Below are positions 23,363-32,741 of a stretch of DNA of 64,000 nucleotides, one piece after another (the first letter of the stretch is position 1; the number at the start of each line of letters is the position of its first letter). The stretch is taken from positions 1-64,000 of the forward strand of contig NZ_FQUW01000012.1 in assembly GCF_900129285.1 (NCBI RefSeq), in the 5' to 3' direction. The notes beneath the pieces were generated by a model that was not told the origin of the DNA, did not search any database, and saw only the letters and a list, made by a program, of their open reading frames with translations. Source of the DNA: Desulfofundulus australicus DSM 11792 (GTDB lineage: Bacteria; Bacillota; Desulfotomaculia; Desulfotomaculales; Desulfovirgulaceae). The translations under genes and the position numbers were made by a program.

Positions 23363-26325
23363 TATTCATGGAGTAAACCTGGTATAGCTGCCGGTGTATC
23401 AAACCAATATTCTCGGTAGCCAGCAGGAGCTTGGTTTGCATCCTGCGTATACAGAAGCAGGAAGACCTTTGCCGCCAGGTTGTTAAACGAGAAGGTTTTT
23501 GGCTTTCCCGTTTCGTCCAGGAAAATCTGCTTGAAGCCATCCACCTTGTGCTGGTATCCAGTTTGCTGCATCCCTTTCGGGTCGACAAAGACAATGGCGT
23601 AGGTTGAGCCTTTCTGCATCCAGAAGATGAAATCAGGTTTGAAGTGTCGGATACGATTGCTGTTAGGGTCGTAGTAGGGAATGTGAACCTCATCCAGAGT
23701 TTCGTCCAGTTTGCTGAAAAGCCACCAATCCAGTTGCTTGAAGGCGTTGTCCGCTTGCCCCAGATAGCGCTCCAGTTCGTTAAGAAAATGTACCTCACTG
23801 AGGTGGCGGATCACGTGGCGGATGTAATCGATTTTATTACTCTCAGAGATGAGAACTGGTATGTAGTAGTGCCGAGCAATGTACTCGATTTGCAGCCTGT
23901 GGCCGTCCTTGTTGAAGGTCTCCGCCTCTCCGAGGGCTTTTGCCTGCTTCAGAAACTCATCAAAGGGAAATTCCCCAGCTTTGTATTTTGCCTCCAGTTT
24001 GGCTCTACGGTGGGGGAATTCACGCACCCGTTTGATCTTTTCCTGCAACTCGCCAATATCCTTGAGGAACACCTTGATGTGCCGGAAGTGACGGATTTCG
24101 TCTTCCAGCGGCTTCAGTGCCTCCACTTCTCGCGGGATCACCCGGAAATAGGCGAACAGGCGCGGCAGGAGGATGTCCAGGCGGCCGTAGCGACGTCCGT
24201 CCGTAGTATTGAAGTACCAGTCGGAGTTGCCCAGGCACTGCCGGAGCAGGCGAATGCTCTGCGGATCGGCGTTATGGTGGGCTAATAAGAGACGGTCATC
24301 ACCGAGATAGGCCACGTAGTCCTGCAGCCGCTTCAGTTCATCTTGGGCAATCTCAAACTTGCGGGGTGCATGGGACTGCAAGAGGGTGTGTCCCGATTCC
24401 CGGTACGTCGGGATGAGTAGCGGGTGGTCGCCCACCGCCTCTCGGTTAACCTCAAGAGACAGTTCGTGTTCCGCCTCCCGGCGCTTTTCCTGGTTCAGTT
24501 GCTGAATAACGGTCTGCAGGACGCTGCGATTGGTACCAAAGATGAAGAGCGTCTCCAGCGGCAAGGCGTAGTCTTTCAACTGGCGAAAACGACCTTCATC
24601 TACAACCCTGGCGTTGTAAAGAACCTGCAGGCGCTTGCGCTCTCCGGGAAGGGACTCGATGCGCACGCCCCGGCCCACTGACTGGAGGATAAACTTCTTA
24701 GCCTCGGTGCCCATGCCGATGTTGATGTAGGTGATGACGTTGGGGCGGTTGGAGTCCCACCCTTCATAGAAACTGCGGGAGCCCATTAGGATGTTGATCT
24801 CGGAATCGTCTTCGTTCAAGCGATGGAAAAAGCCTTCGTCCTCGTAACCTTCGACGATTTCGTAACCCTTCAGTTCTTCCTTCAACCAACGGGCGATGTC
24901 GCCGATCTTGATCAGGGCAAAGGGGCGGTCGGTGCTTTTGAGCTTGAAGGTCATCTGCTGGCGGTCAGAAGGACGCAGCAGAACCTCGATCTCACCGGAC
25001 GCCGGGGCATTGTAGACCAGCCGCAGCAGTTCTCCCCGGGTGACGGCATCGAACAGGTCCTTGTCTGCCGCGAAGCGTTCTCCTTCAAACAGCAACTCCG
25101 GCCCTTCAGCCAGCTCGGTCCATAGTTCCTCACGGACCTGCTGCCAGGTACTCTCGTCCACTTCGCCTCTACCGATCCGCTTCAGTTCGCGGAAGAAGAG
25201 TTTAAGGTCAGCGTCCTGGGTGTTGACCGAGTTCACCAGCACGAGCAGCAGGGGACGGTGGTAGCACGGCACTCCCTGAGGCAAGGTTTCATACGCCTTG
25301 CGCACGTAGGCCAGCATAAGCAAGGCTTTGAGCACCACCCGCTGCTTTTCAGCACCGGTGTAATCTTCCTTGTCTTTGAAAGCGCGGTTTTCTTGCTTAA
25401 GGATGGTGATGCGCTTGCCGTACCCAGCTTTCACGAAGCGGGCCAAGTTGAAGTCGTAGACCGCGGTCAGGATGTCCCGCGGGTCGGTAAAGGTGGCGGA
25501 AAAGTTGAACAAAAAACCGTTGCGGGAAAGGATGCTGTAGATGTGCTGGCGCTTGGATTCCTCTTTGTCGCCCTTATGAGCCTCGTCCAGAAGCACGTAC
25601 CAGCGCCCGTGGTTATCATAGTTGCGGAAATCAACGATGCGCTCTTTCTGTTCGTCGCTCAGGTTGTCGGAGCGATAGGTGAAGACAAGAAGTTCCTGCT
25701 CGGGGAAAAAGGAAGCATAGCTCCGCTTAACGTCAGGGTAAGCCTTGAGGTCCACCAGGCGGATGTAGACGTTGCCCCAGCCAGCGTTGAAGTCCTCCAC
25801 GTGCGCCTTGAGTTGCTTTAAAAGGTCGTCCCGCGCAGCAAGTACCAGTATGTCGTTTGGAGGAATCTCTCCCCTCTGCATCAAGTACCACAGGATTTCC
25901 AGCATTTTGACCAGCACCAGGCTTTTGCCGCTACCCGTGGCCATCCAGAAGCCCATGCGGTTGATGAAGTGCTGGTAAGAGATAACTCCACCTTCCGCTG
26001 GGTAGTACTCCTCTAACAGTCGACGGATGTTCCCCTTCTGCTTATCCAGGGGGATAGCCAGATTATCCTCTAGGCCGTTGTCGCGGTACCACTGCCAGAA
26101 GGCCTCTTTGCGCACCAGGTTCGTTTCCAGCGGCTCGCCGTCCTGGTAGTCGGCAGAGTCCTGGTAATACTTCCAGAGAGCCTTGATGGCGTGTTGCAAG
26201 ACCTCCTGCTGGTAGTCCCAAAGACGTTTGGACCCGGAGAAGGTCGCCAAGTCGAAGGTGTTCCATGCAGACGGTAGGTCGTCGTCAAAGGAAATATCTC
26301 TCAAGATGTCTTGTAGGATACGCAT
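23362..26325 (-). CDS. res: Type III restriction enzyme, Res subunit
   Basis: The product is 987 residues. It has an SF2 helicase core: ATGSGKSLVL (motif I), LDEAHKGDKE (DEAH), FNFSATFTDP (motif III) and LMGSRSFYEGWDSN...QSVGRGVRIES (motifs V-VI). The C-terminal third contains PDFIFWMQKGSTYAIVFVDP followed by KG, a PD-(D/E)XK-type nuclease signature. Res translocates on DNA and cleaves when two unmethylated sites meet. The ATG lies 3 bases past the mod stop codon. Intact in length and motifs. Confidence 0.92.
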   Translation of the reverse strand: MRILQDILRDISFDDDLPSAWNTFDLATFSGSKRLWDYQQEVLQHAIKALWKYYQDSADYQDGEPLETNLVRKEAFWQWYRDNGLEDNLAIPLDKQKGNIRRLLEEYYPAEGGVISYQHFINRMGFWMATGSGKSLVLVKMLEILWYLMQRGEIPPNDILVLAARDDLLKQLKAHVEDFNAGWGNVYIRLVDLKAYPDVKRSYASFFPEQELLVFTYRSDNLSDEQKERIVDFRNYDNHGRWYVLLDEAHKGDKEESKRQHIYSILSRNGFLFNFSATFTDPRDILTAVYDFNLARFVKAGYGKRITILKQENRAFKDKEDYTGAEKQRVVLKALLMLAYVRKAYETLPQGVPCYHRPLLLVLVNSVNTQDADLKLFFRELKRIGRGEVDESTWQQVREELWTELAEGPELLFEGERFAADKDLFDAVTRGELLRLVYNAPASGEIEVLLRPSDRQQMTFKLKSTDRPFALIKIGDIARWLKEELKGYEIVEGYEDEGFFHRLNEDDSEINILMGSRSFYEGWDSNRPNVITYINIGMGTEAKKFILQSVGRGVRIESLPGERKRLQVLYNARVVDEGRFRQLKDYALPLETLFIFGTNRSVLQTVIQQLNQEKRREAEHELSLEVNREAVGDHPLLIPTYRESGHTLLQSHAPRKFEIAQDELKRLQDYVAYLGDDRLLLAHHNADPQSIRLLRQCLGNSDWYFNTTDGRRYGRLDILLPRLFAYFRVIPREVEALKPLEDEIRHFRHIKVFLKDIGELQEKIKRVREFPHRRAKLEAKYKAGEFPFDEFLKQAKALGEAETFNKDGHRLQIEYIARHYYIPVLISESNKIDYIRHVIRHLSEVHFLNELERYLGQADNAFKQLDWWLFSKLDETLDEVHIPYYDPNSNRIRHFKPDFIFWMQKGSTYAIVFVDPKGMQQTGYQHKVDGFKQIFLDETGKPKTFSFNNLAAKVFLLLYTQDANQAPAGYREYWFDTPAAIPGLLHE

Positions 26326-26328
26326 GAC

Positions 26329-28920
26329 TCACCACCAGATCAGCGGTTTGATCAGTTTCCACGGCGGGTTCTTCAGGTTCACCCGCTCGCCGTCTTCGAA
26401 CTCCACCTCACCGGGCTTCGTGGGGTTGTCCGGATCTGGGTGGATGCGCCGGATCCACTTGCCGATCACACAGGAGAGGGTCTCTGCCAGGTCGATGTCG
26501 TCGTAAAGCTTGCCTGGGTCTACCCGGATCTCGTCCTTTTCGGTGTCGATCTCCACCACCTTTTCGTTAGTTTCGGCGTTGTCCAGCATCTTCTTATCGC
26601 GCATGAAGACATATTGGCTGTAGGGATCAGCCTGGATGAAGAGGGGTTCGACATCCTCGTAATGGGCCCGGCGTAAGGTTTCCTCGTATTGCTCTAGGCG
26701 GAAGTATTTAAAAAATCCGCCTCCTTGCCAATTAACCTCCTGGGAAATGCCTGATTGGTCTCCTGCTGCTACTGTCTTCATCCGTCTTAATATCACATTG
26801 TGAAAATGATCACCCACCTCGACCCCAATCCATTTTCTTCTGAGTTTGTGGGATACTGCCGTTGTTGTTCCAGACCCCAAAAAGAAGTCCATCACTAGAT
26901 CACCAGCACTGGTCAGATTAGAGAGTATGCGGTATAATAGAGCCTCCGAGTTTTCCGTCTTAAAGCCCCACTTGTTGGAATATCCTCGAATATCTAACCA
27001 ATTGTTGTCTGCCACAACGGAATCTCTCGGTGGAATCCAGTACTGGATTGTACTACGGAATCTTCTAACGAACTCGAGTTTGCGTCCAGTTCGATTCCAA
27101 TACTGTTCAATTGTTTCTCCGGATAGTCTCTCTTTTAGGTATCTTTGATAATTCTCGACAGCCTTCAACGCCCTTTCTTTGCTCCACATCCACTGTCCGC
27201 GATCCAGACTTACCCCTAAAAGCTCATACCTTAAGTTTGGTCGGTCTTCCGCTTTCCAGAACGAATGCCACTGGCCTTTTTTCTCGGCAGGTTTAGTAAT
27301 GTGAGGGAAGCGAGTTTCAGGGTCGACGGAGTACCAGTACAAATTGTCGTAGTTAACCATCATAGACTTCATATTTTTAAACTGTTTCACTAATTCCCCC
27401 TTAGCCTCTTCTGCACGACGCACAATGATCTCATTACGGTAATTTTCAGGACCGAAAACTTGGTTCAGCAATAGCCGAACAAGCATATTTCCATCATGAC
27501 CTACTCGGCAGAAAAGGCTACCATCCTGTGTTATAAATTGCCGTGCCAAGGAAAATCTATTTTCAAGCAAAGTCAACCACACAGCATCCTTATAGTTCAC
27601 AACATATTCGTAATCCGCGTTTTCATCTAAGTTAAAAGGAGGATCCACATAAATGCACTTCACTCGTCCCTGAAACCTGGGCAACAGTGTGTTCAGGGCC
27701 TGGTAATTCTCACTATGGATAAGCCAGCCGTCCAGCTCCACGTCAAGATGGTCAAAGAGGCCGAGGATGGCCAACTCCAAGTCGGGGAAGTAGCGGGTGT
27801 CCAGGGGTAGATACCGGTAGCGGAGATGCAAACGTCGGCCCGTCTGATCCGTCTCCCACACATGCTCGGGCGTGAAATCCTCCCCCACCATGCCTAGGTC
27901 GCGCCACTCCTGCACCTGCTGTTCCATACCAGGGTGGGCTAGAATCTTTTCCAACAGAGCCTCGCCGCTCTCCCGAACTGCAATACGATCCAAGGTTATT
28001 ACATAATGGCTATCCAGTACGAACTTGGGCTTGTTCCAGATCTTGACCAATTCGTCCTCGAACTGGGCGATGAAGTCAATAATCTTGTAGGCGATTTTCT
28101 TCAAGACCTGTAGCTGGCGGATGCGGGTTTCTGTCCATATGGTGCTCTTCCGCTCGGTAATCTCCTCAGCATCCTTCCGCAGCTCCGGCTCAAAAATGTA
28201 CTGATATAGCCACAGGTTGAACTGCTCCCGGAGAAACTTGCGGGCGTCCTTGTTGATGAAGTAATCTACCTCACTCTGGCGTTCAAAAAGGCAGAAAGCG
28301 CGTTCCAGAGTGTCTTCTGACGGAACGGCGTCGGTGTAGCTTCTGAGCCCCAGCGCGTCCTTGATTGCCCGGCGAATGTCGTCCAGTTTGGTGATGCGGC
28401 CATTTTGGGAATAGGCCACGGTAAAGACCAACGTCCCGTCTTCACGCCGCTCCTTGAATTCGTAAACCAGGTCCCGCTTCTCGGTGGCCTTCTTATGTTC
28501 CAGGGTGGAGACATCGAAGAAGAAGCGGAAGCCGTCCAGTTCCACCTCCATGTTGCGGAAAAGGCGGTCAGTCTTAACATAGTAGAGCATGTGGGTCTTC
28601 CAGAAGAGCACCACGTCCCGGTCGTCAGTGTAGACTTGCTCGTAGACCCGCTCGTGCAGCGGCGTGTAGCGGAAGTAGATGGACCCGGACTCACTGAAGT
28701 AGCGGCGGAAAAAGGTGTAAAGGCGGTCGAAGAACTCCTCCCGGAACTCGGGGAAGGGCTTCAGCGCTCGATCAATGTCTTCTTTAAGGCACGGAAAAAC
28801 ACTTTTTTCGTAGTACTGCGATTTGATGTGCATCAGGTTGACGAAACCTGACTCGCCTTCGACTTTTGCACCGACAAAGACATCCCGCAGTGCATTGAAG
28901 AACTTTTGTTCTTTCAGCAC
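26329..28920 (-). CDS. mod: Type III DNA methyltransferase, Mod subunit
   Basis: The product is 863 residues. The amino-methyltransferase motifs appear in beta-class order: CIYVDPPFNLDEN (motif IV, DPPF instead of the more common DPPY) and MDFFLGSGTTTAVSHKL (motif I, SAM binding). It protects host sites and supplies specificity to Res. The ~430-residue N-terminal extension before motif IV is long for a Mod and may form a second or regulatory domain. The start is a GTG with GAGGTGG upstream. It is the first gene of the RM pair. Confidence 0.9.
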   Translation of the reverse strand: MLKEQKFFNALRDVFVGAKVEGESGFVNLMHIKSQYYEKSVFPCLKEDIDRALKPFPEFREEFFDRLYTFFRRYFSESGSIYFRYTPLHERVYEQVYTDDRDVVLFWKTHMLYYVKTDRLFRNMEVELDGFRFFFDVSTLEHKKATEKRDLVYEFKERREDGTLVFTVAYSQNGRITKLDDIRRAIKDALGLRSYTDAVPSEDTLERAFCLFERQSEVDYFINKDARKFLREQFNLWLYQYIFEPELRKDAEEITERKSTIWTETRIRQLQVLKKIAYKIIDFIAQFEDELVKIWNKPKFVLDSHYVITLDRIAVRESGEALLEKILAHPGMEQQVQEWRDLGMVGEDFTPEHVWETDQTGRRLHLRYRYLPLDTRYFPDLELAILGLFDHLDVELDGWLIHSENYQALNTLLPRFQGRVKCIYVDPPFNLDENADYEYVVNYKDAVWLTLLENRFSLARQFITQDGSLFCRVGHDGNMLVRLLLNQVFGPENYRNEIIVRRAEEAKGELVKQFKNMKSMMVNYDNLYWYSVDPETRFPHITKPAEKKGQWHSFWKAEDRPNLRYELLGVSLDRGQWMWSKERALKAVENYQRYLKERLSGETIEQYWNRTGRKLEFVRRFRSTIQYWIPPRDSVVADNNWLDIRGYSNKWGFKTENSEALLYRILSNLTSAGDLVMDFFLGSGTTTAVSHKLRRKWIGVEVGDHFHNVILRRMKTVAAGDQSGISQEVNWQGGGFFKYFRLEQYEETLRRAHYEDVEPLFIQADPYSQYVFMRDKKMLDNAETNEKVVEIDTEKDEIRVDPGKLYDDIDLAETLSCVIGKWIRRIHPDPDNPTKPGEVEFEDGERVNLKNPPWKLIKPLIWW

Positions 28921-29208
28921 AAGGATCCACCTCGCCTAAGTCGCCTGACATGATGAAAAACTAAAAGTGCCTCACCTGAGATACACGTCCAACAGGACAC
29001 GGGAACAGATCGACAACTGCATGCCGCATCACCCGCCAGCCCAGCCGCCAAAACCTCCTGTCAACTGACAAACGCCGCGACCGCCGCCTCTTTCGGATGC
29101 ACATGAAGCCCCAAAAGCCGTCCCTCAGGACGACAAGCTGGGCCAGCAAAATGTCTCTTCCTTTTGCAGAAAGTCTCTTTTTTTAACCCGGGAAAAAGGA
29201 AGCTCTGC
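28921..29208. other. Gap upstream of the RM operon
   Basis: This 288-base stretch holds a 62-residue minus-strand frame (28961-29149) that is very Arg-rich and lacks a ribosome site, so I do not call it a gene. The region should contain the RM promoter, but no strong -35/-10 pair is apparent. Confidence 0.35.
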
Positions 29209-30327
29209 TCACGGTTTGCACACCTTGCACGGCACATATCCTGCCTTAACCGCCTCTTCCCTACTCCGGAACTCCACCCGGTTCTGTGGAGCTATCTTCT
29301 GCGCCCATTGACAGTCCGGGCGGTGGAACTTCCTGGAGTTCGAGTTACCGATGTACTTCGCCCCGCCGCCAGTCTTACCAGCCGGAGCTACAGGGGTTGT
29401 ACCCCATAGCCCTTTCCCCTGGTTCCTGGCCTCACGCTGGAACTTGACGAACATATCCGCGTACTTGACATTGGGCGGGACCGTCATCACCTGGGCGTAA
29501 CCATCCAACAAAAGCCGGGCGTTGAACATCTTGGCCCGCACTTCCTCTTCGGAACCAGAAGAGGGCCGCTCCAGCCAGACGTAGGCCAAGAGTCTCCCAT
29601 ACTCGTCCCGCTCCTGAACGTCATATTCCAGGTAGACGGTTTTTCCGGAAAGCCTCTCCCGGGTGTAGGCTGCCGCTTCTTTTCCGTAAGGCTGTTCCTC
29701 TATCCCCAACTCCGGGTGAGCTATCTCCGGGCAGTTGACGCCAGTGAACCGTACCTTTTCGTCTTTTCCGTCAAGCTGTACATGCACGGTGTCGCCGTCG
29801 GAAACGGACGTTACGACAGCCGGGACCACGCGGACACTATTTTGCGCCCGGGGTGGTTCCGGCAGGTTTCCTTTTGGCCCCACCAGCACGGCCTGGCTCC
29901 CGGGGTCCCAACCCACTTCGTAGCCAAACGCTTCAGCCACGAACCTGGCGGGCAGGTAGGTGCGGCCATTGCGTACTACCGGGGCAACGTCCATCTGTTT
30001 GGGTTCATCGTTTACGTACATCACCTTGCCGCCTACGGCCAGAACAACGGCAACCTTATCCATGATCGGGGTGACCGTGCCTGCGGAAGGACTCCAGGTG
30101 ATTTTTTCTTCCGGTACACCCAGGGCCAGGGCAAGGTAGCGCACCGGGACGTAGGTCCTGCCGTTTTCGACGAAAGCGGCGGCATCCATTTGCTTCTCCT
30201 GACTGTCCACGGTATAGTTCTTCTGCCCGATGACAAACACGACCCTGTGCGCGGGCGCGGCCAGAACAGGGAAAGCGAAAGCCAGGATTACTAGCAAGAA
30301 GGTCAACAAAGCGGCTGTTTTGCGCAT
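29209..30327 (-). CDS. Secreted thermonuclease with stalk-type domains
   Basis: The product is 372 residues from the ATG at 30327. A signal peptide (ALLTFLLVILAFAFPVLAAP) is followed by two copper-amine-oxidase-N-like repeats (each with NGRTYVPVRYLALALG or NGRTYLPARFVAEAFG). A staphylococcal-nuclease domain follows (SVSDGDTVHVQLDG, VRFTGVNCPEIAHPE, RDEYGRLLAYVWL). The C-terminus has an Ada-like metal site (SNSRKFHRPDCQWAQKI, then PCKVCKP). It would be anchored or released at the cell surface to degrade DNA or process entering strands. SNase catalytic residues R/E appear conserved in GRLLA. A hairpin covers its ribosome site. Confidence 0.85.
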   Translation of the reverse strand: MRKTAALLTFLLVILAFAFPVLAAPAHRVVFVIGQKNYTVDSQEKQMDAAAFVENGRTYVPVRYLALALGVPEEKITWSPSAGTVTPIMDKVAVVLAVGGKVMYVNDEPKQMDVAPVVRNGRTYLPARFVAEAFGYEVGWDPGSQAVLVGPKGNLPEPPRAQNSVRVVPAVVTSVSDGDTVHVQLDGKDEKVRFTGVNCPEIAHPELGIEEQPYGKEAAAYTRERLSGKTVYLEYDVQERDEYGRLLAYVWLERPSSGSEEEVRAKMFNARLLLDGYAQVMTVPPNVKYADMFVKFQREARNQGKGLWGTTPVAPAGKTGGGAKYIGNSNSRKFHRPDCQWAQKIAPQNRVEFRSREEAVKAGYVPCKVCKP

Positions 30328-30339
30328 CTTACAACACCC

Positions 30340-30395
30340 CCGCACCGCAGGTATTTTCCTGATTTTTTCTACTTTCCGGTGCGGGTTTCCTGCCC
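30340..30395 (-). promoter_or_regulatory. Hairpin that may hide the nuclease ribosome site
   Basis: On the minus strand CCCGCACC and GGTGCGGG form an 8-bp stem enclosing a small inner hairpin. The 3' arm merges with the GGGGGTG ribosome site of the secreted nuclease. Confidence 0.45.
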
Positions 30396-30409
30396 TGGTA
30401 TGGAAAATG

Positions 30410-30586
30410 TTATCTTCCTGCTGCCGTCCCTGCTGTTTTGAAGCCGTATTTCAACCGGTAGTACTCCGTTACCAGCCTGTCCACCTTCCGGCTGGCCGCC
30501 AGGAGTTTTTCTTTGTCGCCGGGATCGATATTCAACAGCTCCCTCCTGGCCTTCTCCAGCCGTAGGATCGCCCTGCCGAGTTCCAA
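30410..30586 (-). CDS. Spo0E-like aspartyl phosphatase
   Basis: This is a 58-residue protein starting at a TTG (30586) with AAAGGGGG 9 bases upstream. Two helices dominate: ILRLEKARRELLNIDPGDKE and AASRKVDRLVTEYYRLKYG. The S-x-x-V-D-x-L-V-x-x-Y-Y pattern matches the SQELD region of Spo0E, which removes phosphate from Spo0A and delays sporulation. A copy on a mobile element could hold its host out of sporulation. Length is typical for the family. Confidence 0.75.
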   Translation of the reverse strand: MELGRAILRLEKARRELLNIDPGDKEKLLAASRKVDRLVTEYYRLKYGFKTAGTAAGR

Positions 30587-30651
30587 CAAAAATTTCCCCC
30601 TTTCGCCATTTTGGCACCAGATCCAATTGAACCACTTACAGGAAAATGCGT

Positions 30652-30690
30652 CAAGAAAAAACCCTGTCGAGCGGTGTTGGATCGACAGGG
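30652..30690. terminator. Bidirectional terminator
   Basis: CCCTGTCGA (30662-30670) pairs perfectly with TCGACAGGG (30682-30690). T-runs follow on both strands (TTTTTTCTT minus, TTTTTCTT plus). It separates the minus-strand Spo0E-like gene from the plus-strand 30777 gene. Confidence 0.88.
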
Positions 30691-30776
30691 TTTTTCTTAA
30701 AAAACTAGAGAAGGCATGAAATTTTCCAGCTTCACGACCAATTAATTATGGTAGAAGAAAGAAGCGAGGGATCATC

Positions 30777-31043
30777 ATGCAAAAACAACAGTCCTTTGTA
30801 CCTGAAAAAGTAGAAAAGTTTCTCACGGAAAACGGGTGGGAGAAAGTCTACGACAGCCTCCCCGATGGCCATCAGACGTGGCAGAAATATTGTCAGGGCT
30901 TCTGGGAGTTGGTTATCTACTCTACGGAGGACGGCCGGCACCACTGCAATCTCTGGCGCGGAAGCGATGCCATAAAGCCAGAAGCCGTCTTCTCACTGCG
31001 TTCCATCAGGGCGGTACTGCGACGGCGGGGACTAGCGATATAA
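30777..31043 (+). CDS. Small protein, function unknown (plus strand)
   Basis: The product is 88 residues, one of the few plus-strand genes. The ATG has GCGAGGGATC upstream. It is mixed alpha/beta (FLTENGWEKVYDSL, then WELVIYSTEDGRHHCNLWRG) with a basic end (SIRAVLRRRGLAI). The pattern looks like a small conserved domain but I cannot name it. Immediately after it begins the first ASCH repeat. I see no clear promoter. Confidence 0.55.
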   Translation: MQKQQSFVPEKVEKFLTENGWEKVYDSLPDGHQTWQKYCQGFWELVIYSTEDGRHHCNLWRGSDAIKPEAVFSLRSIRAVLRRRGLAI

Positions 31044-31444
31044 CCTGTCTTTAAAGCAAAATGCTAACTGTACTTCATAAAATGGTGGTCAAAATCTAAA
31101 GTAACCTTGACGAAATTGCAAAATGGTCAAAATTGCCTCGCCAGCTCGAACTCCACCACCCACATTCGGCACCCGGGTCCCAAAAGCTGTATATCCCGTT
31201 CGAACGCCTCCCGGTACGCTTTTACCGAGGAATAGCCTTGGTTCCGGATGTCCCCCTCCGGGATGTTGCCCAGCCGCTCCCGCCGAACGGCAATCACCCA
31301 CACGTGGGCTAACGACTCCGCCCGGTAGCTCAACCTGCACTGGTGGACGGAACCGATTTTTCACCTTTTCCCGCTTAACCGTCGGGTCTGGGTTTTGCGG
31401 CCCGACAAGATAGGTTCTACGTGTTCGGGTTTGAATAGAATCAA
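31040..31444. repeat. Degenerate duplicate of the ASCH region
   Basis: This segment and about 32655-33059 share extended similarity, including the sequence downstream of the genes. The two copies flank two membrane-protein genes. Confidence 0.7.
31127..31444 (-). pseudogene. Broken ASCH-domain gene
   Basis: This is a decayed copy of the gene at 32742-33059. It begins with LILFKPEHVEPILSGRKTQT, then a TGG present in the intact copy is TGA here (31361-31363). A second part continues in frame (KIGSVHQCRLSYR) until a +1 and a compensating -1 shift scramble a short piece, after which MWVVEFELARQF resumes. The three changes show it no longer encodes the full protein. Confidence 0.85.
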
Positions 31445-31581
31445 GGCATGTTCACCCCGGCTTTCCTCCATCACCATTGCTTTTCTGCGGTCATCATCGC
31501 ACCCAAACCAGCGAAATACTCGATTAAAAATCCCGCGGTTGCCGTTATCAATGAAAACTTCCATCTTACTGATTTTCCTGT

Positions 31582-32187
31582 TTATCGAAGCGTACGCACG
31601 CCAGTTAATATTCCAATAACTAGCACAACCACTAAGGCAATGAGGATTGCGATACTTACTCGCATCTGTTTCCTGCGATTAAGTTCATCGAATTCTTTAT
31701 CCCCCATTCCAACACCGAAGAAATTGCTCAGGCACTCGTCCATTTCCTTGGCGTGCGGTTCGAAAAGCATAACCAATCGAATGATACCTGCAGGTGTCTG
31801 TACAACCACCCACCAAACATCCGGCGTACGTATTCCGGGAAACGCGAAGACGAGACCAAAACATAGGGGATTCGACGCTTCCGCAATAGCGACCCGGCGT
31901 ATGAAGTTCCAAGAAGTTACCTTGATCTTACTTGACCGTCGATCCGCCTCTATGCGAAAATTGGATGGTGTAAAGATGAACCCCAAGACAAAGAGCACTG
32001 GCAAGAGAATTATCCAAAGAACAACCCACACAGGCACAATACCAGGGAAAAGCAAGTACATCAAAATTAACAGCAATATCAACGGCCCAACAAAAACAAA
32101 GCATCCTACTGATACCGCATAAGTCGGAAAATTATTCTTTTTTTCGAGAACAAGAATTTCGGAAGATTGCCTTTTCTCCAAAAACAC
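31582..32187 (-). CDS. Membrane protein, function unknown
   Basis: The product is about 201 residues; a GTG at 32187 has AAGGATGG 7-8 bases upstream. Two N-terminal membrane helices (FVFVGPLILLLILMYLLFPG and VPVWVVLWIILLPVLFVLGF) and one C-terminal helix (VSIAILIALVVVLVIGILTG) flank a cytosolic middle. No enzymatic motif is seen. Lower GC than the neighbours suggests separate acquisition. It is flanked, with the next gene, by the two ASCH copies. Confidence 0.65.
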   Translation of the reverse strand: MFLEKRQSSEILVLEKKNNFPTYAVSVGCFVFVGPLILLLILMYLLFPGIVPVWVVLWIILLPVLFVLGFIFTPSNFRIEADRRSSKIKVTSWNFIRRVAIAEASNPLCFGLVFAFPGIRTPDVWWVVVQTPAGIIRLVMLFEPHAKEMDECLSNFFGVGMGDKEFDELNRRKQMRVSIAILIALVVVLVIGILTGVRTLR

Positions 32188-32227
32188 TTTTACCATCCTT
32201 CTTGAGAATTAGGAATTACAACTGCTT

Positions 32228-32599
32228 TCACACGATGCTTAAATTTTTCTTTTTTTTCACGGCGTAGATTACCAAATTAAATACACCATATATTCCCCAA
32301 AACGCTATAGTCGCTAACGATATTTTAAGATATAGAGCATAGATCTCTTTTCCAACAAAATCAAATATATAAGCTATTAATGATGAAACTGAAAAAACAT
32401 ACGTCCAAGCTTGAAAAATCAAAAATTCTAACGGAACACTTTCAAGCTTTTTCAGAAACAAAATTCTACTTAGCCAAACCGGTATGAACACCTTTCTGGG
32501 ATTCCATTCATGTTTAAGACAAGCTCCTGAAAAGCCTGTAAACCATAAACCCAAAAATAATAATAACATTAAAATATTTAGCCGAGATTGAATTTCCAC
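32228..32599 (-). CDS. AT-rich membrane protein
   Basis: The product is 123 residues with two to four membrane helices (ILMLLLFLGLWFTGFSGACL, VFSVSSLIAYIFDF, ISLATIAFWGIYGVFNLVIY) and a basic tail. The GTG at 32599 has TAGGAGTGG upstream. Its base composition is clearly AT-richer than the element core. It forms a pair with the 31582 gene. Function unknown; a cargo such as exclusion, immunity or transport is possible. Confidence 0.6.
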   Translation of the reverse strand: MEIQSRLNILMLLLFLGLWFTGFSGACLKHEWNPRKVFIPVWLSRILFLKKLESVPLEFLIFQAWTYVFSVSSLIAYIFDFVGKEIYALYLKISLATIAFWGIYGVFNLVIYAVKKKKNLSIV

Positions 32600-32741
32600 G
32601 TTTTATATCCACTCCTACAGAGCGGTTTTGTAATGGCAGGATCTGGCTACGTAACCTGACCGCACGACCAAAACGTTAACTATACTTCACAAAATTGGGG
32701 ATCCAAAATGTAAAGTAGCCCTGACGAAATTGCAAAAACGG

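Noticed and set aside
28961-29149. 62-residue Arg-rich minus-strand frame
   Set aside because: There is no ribosome site and the composition is atypical; it probably is not translated.
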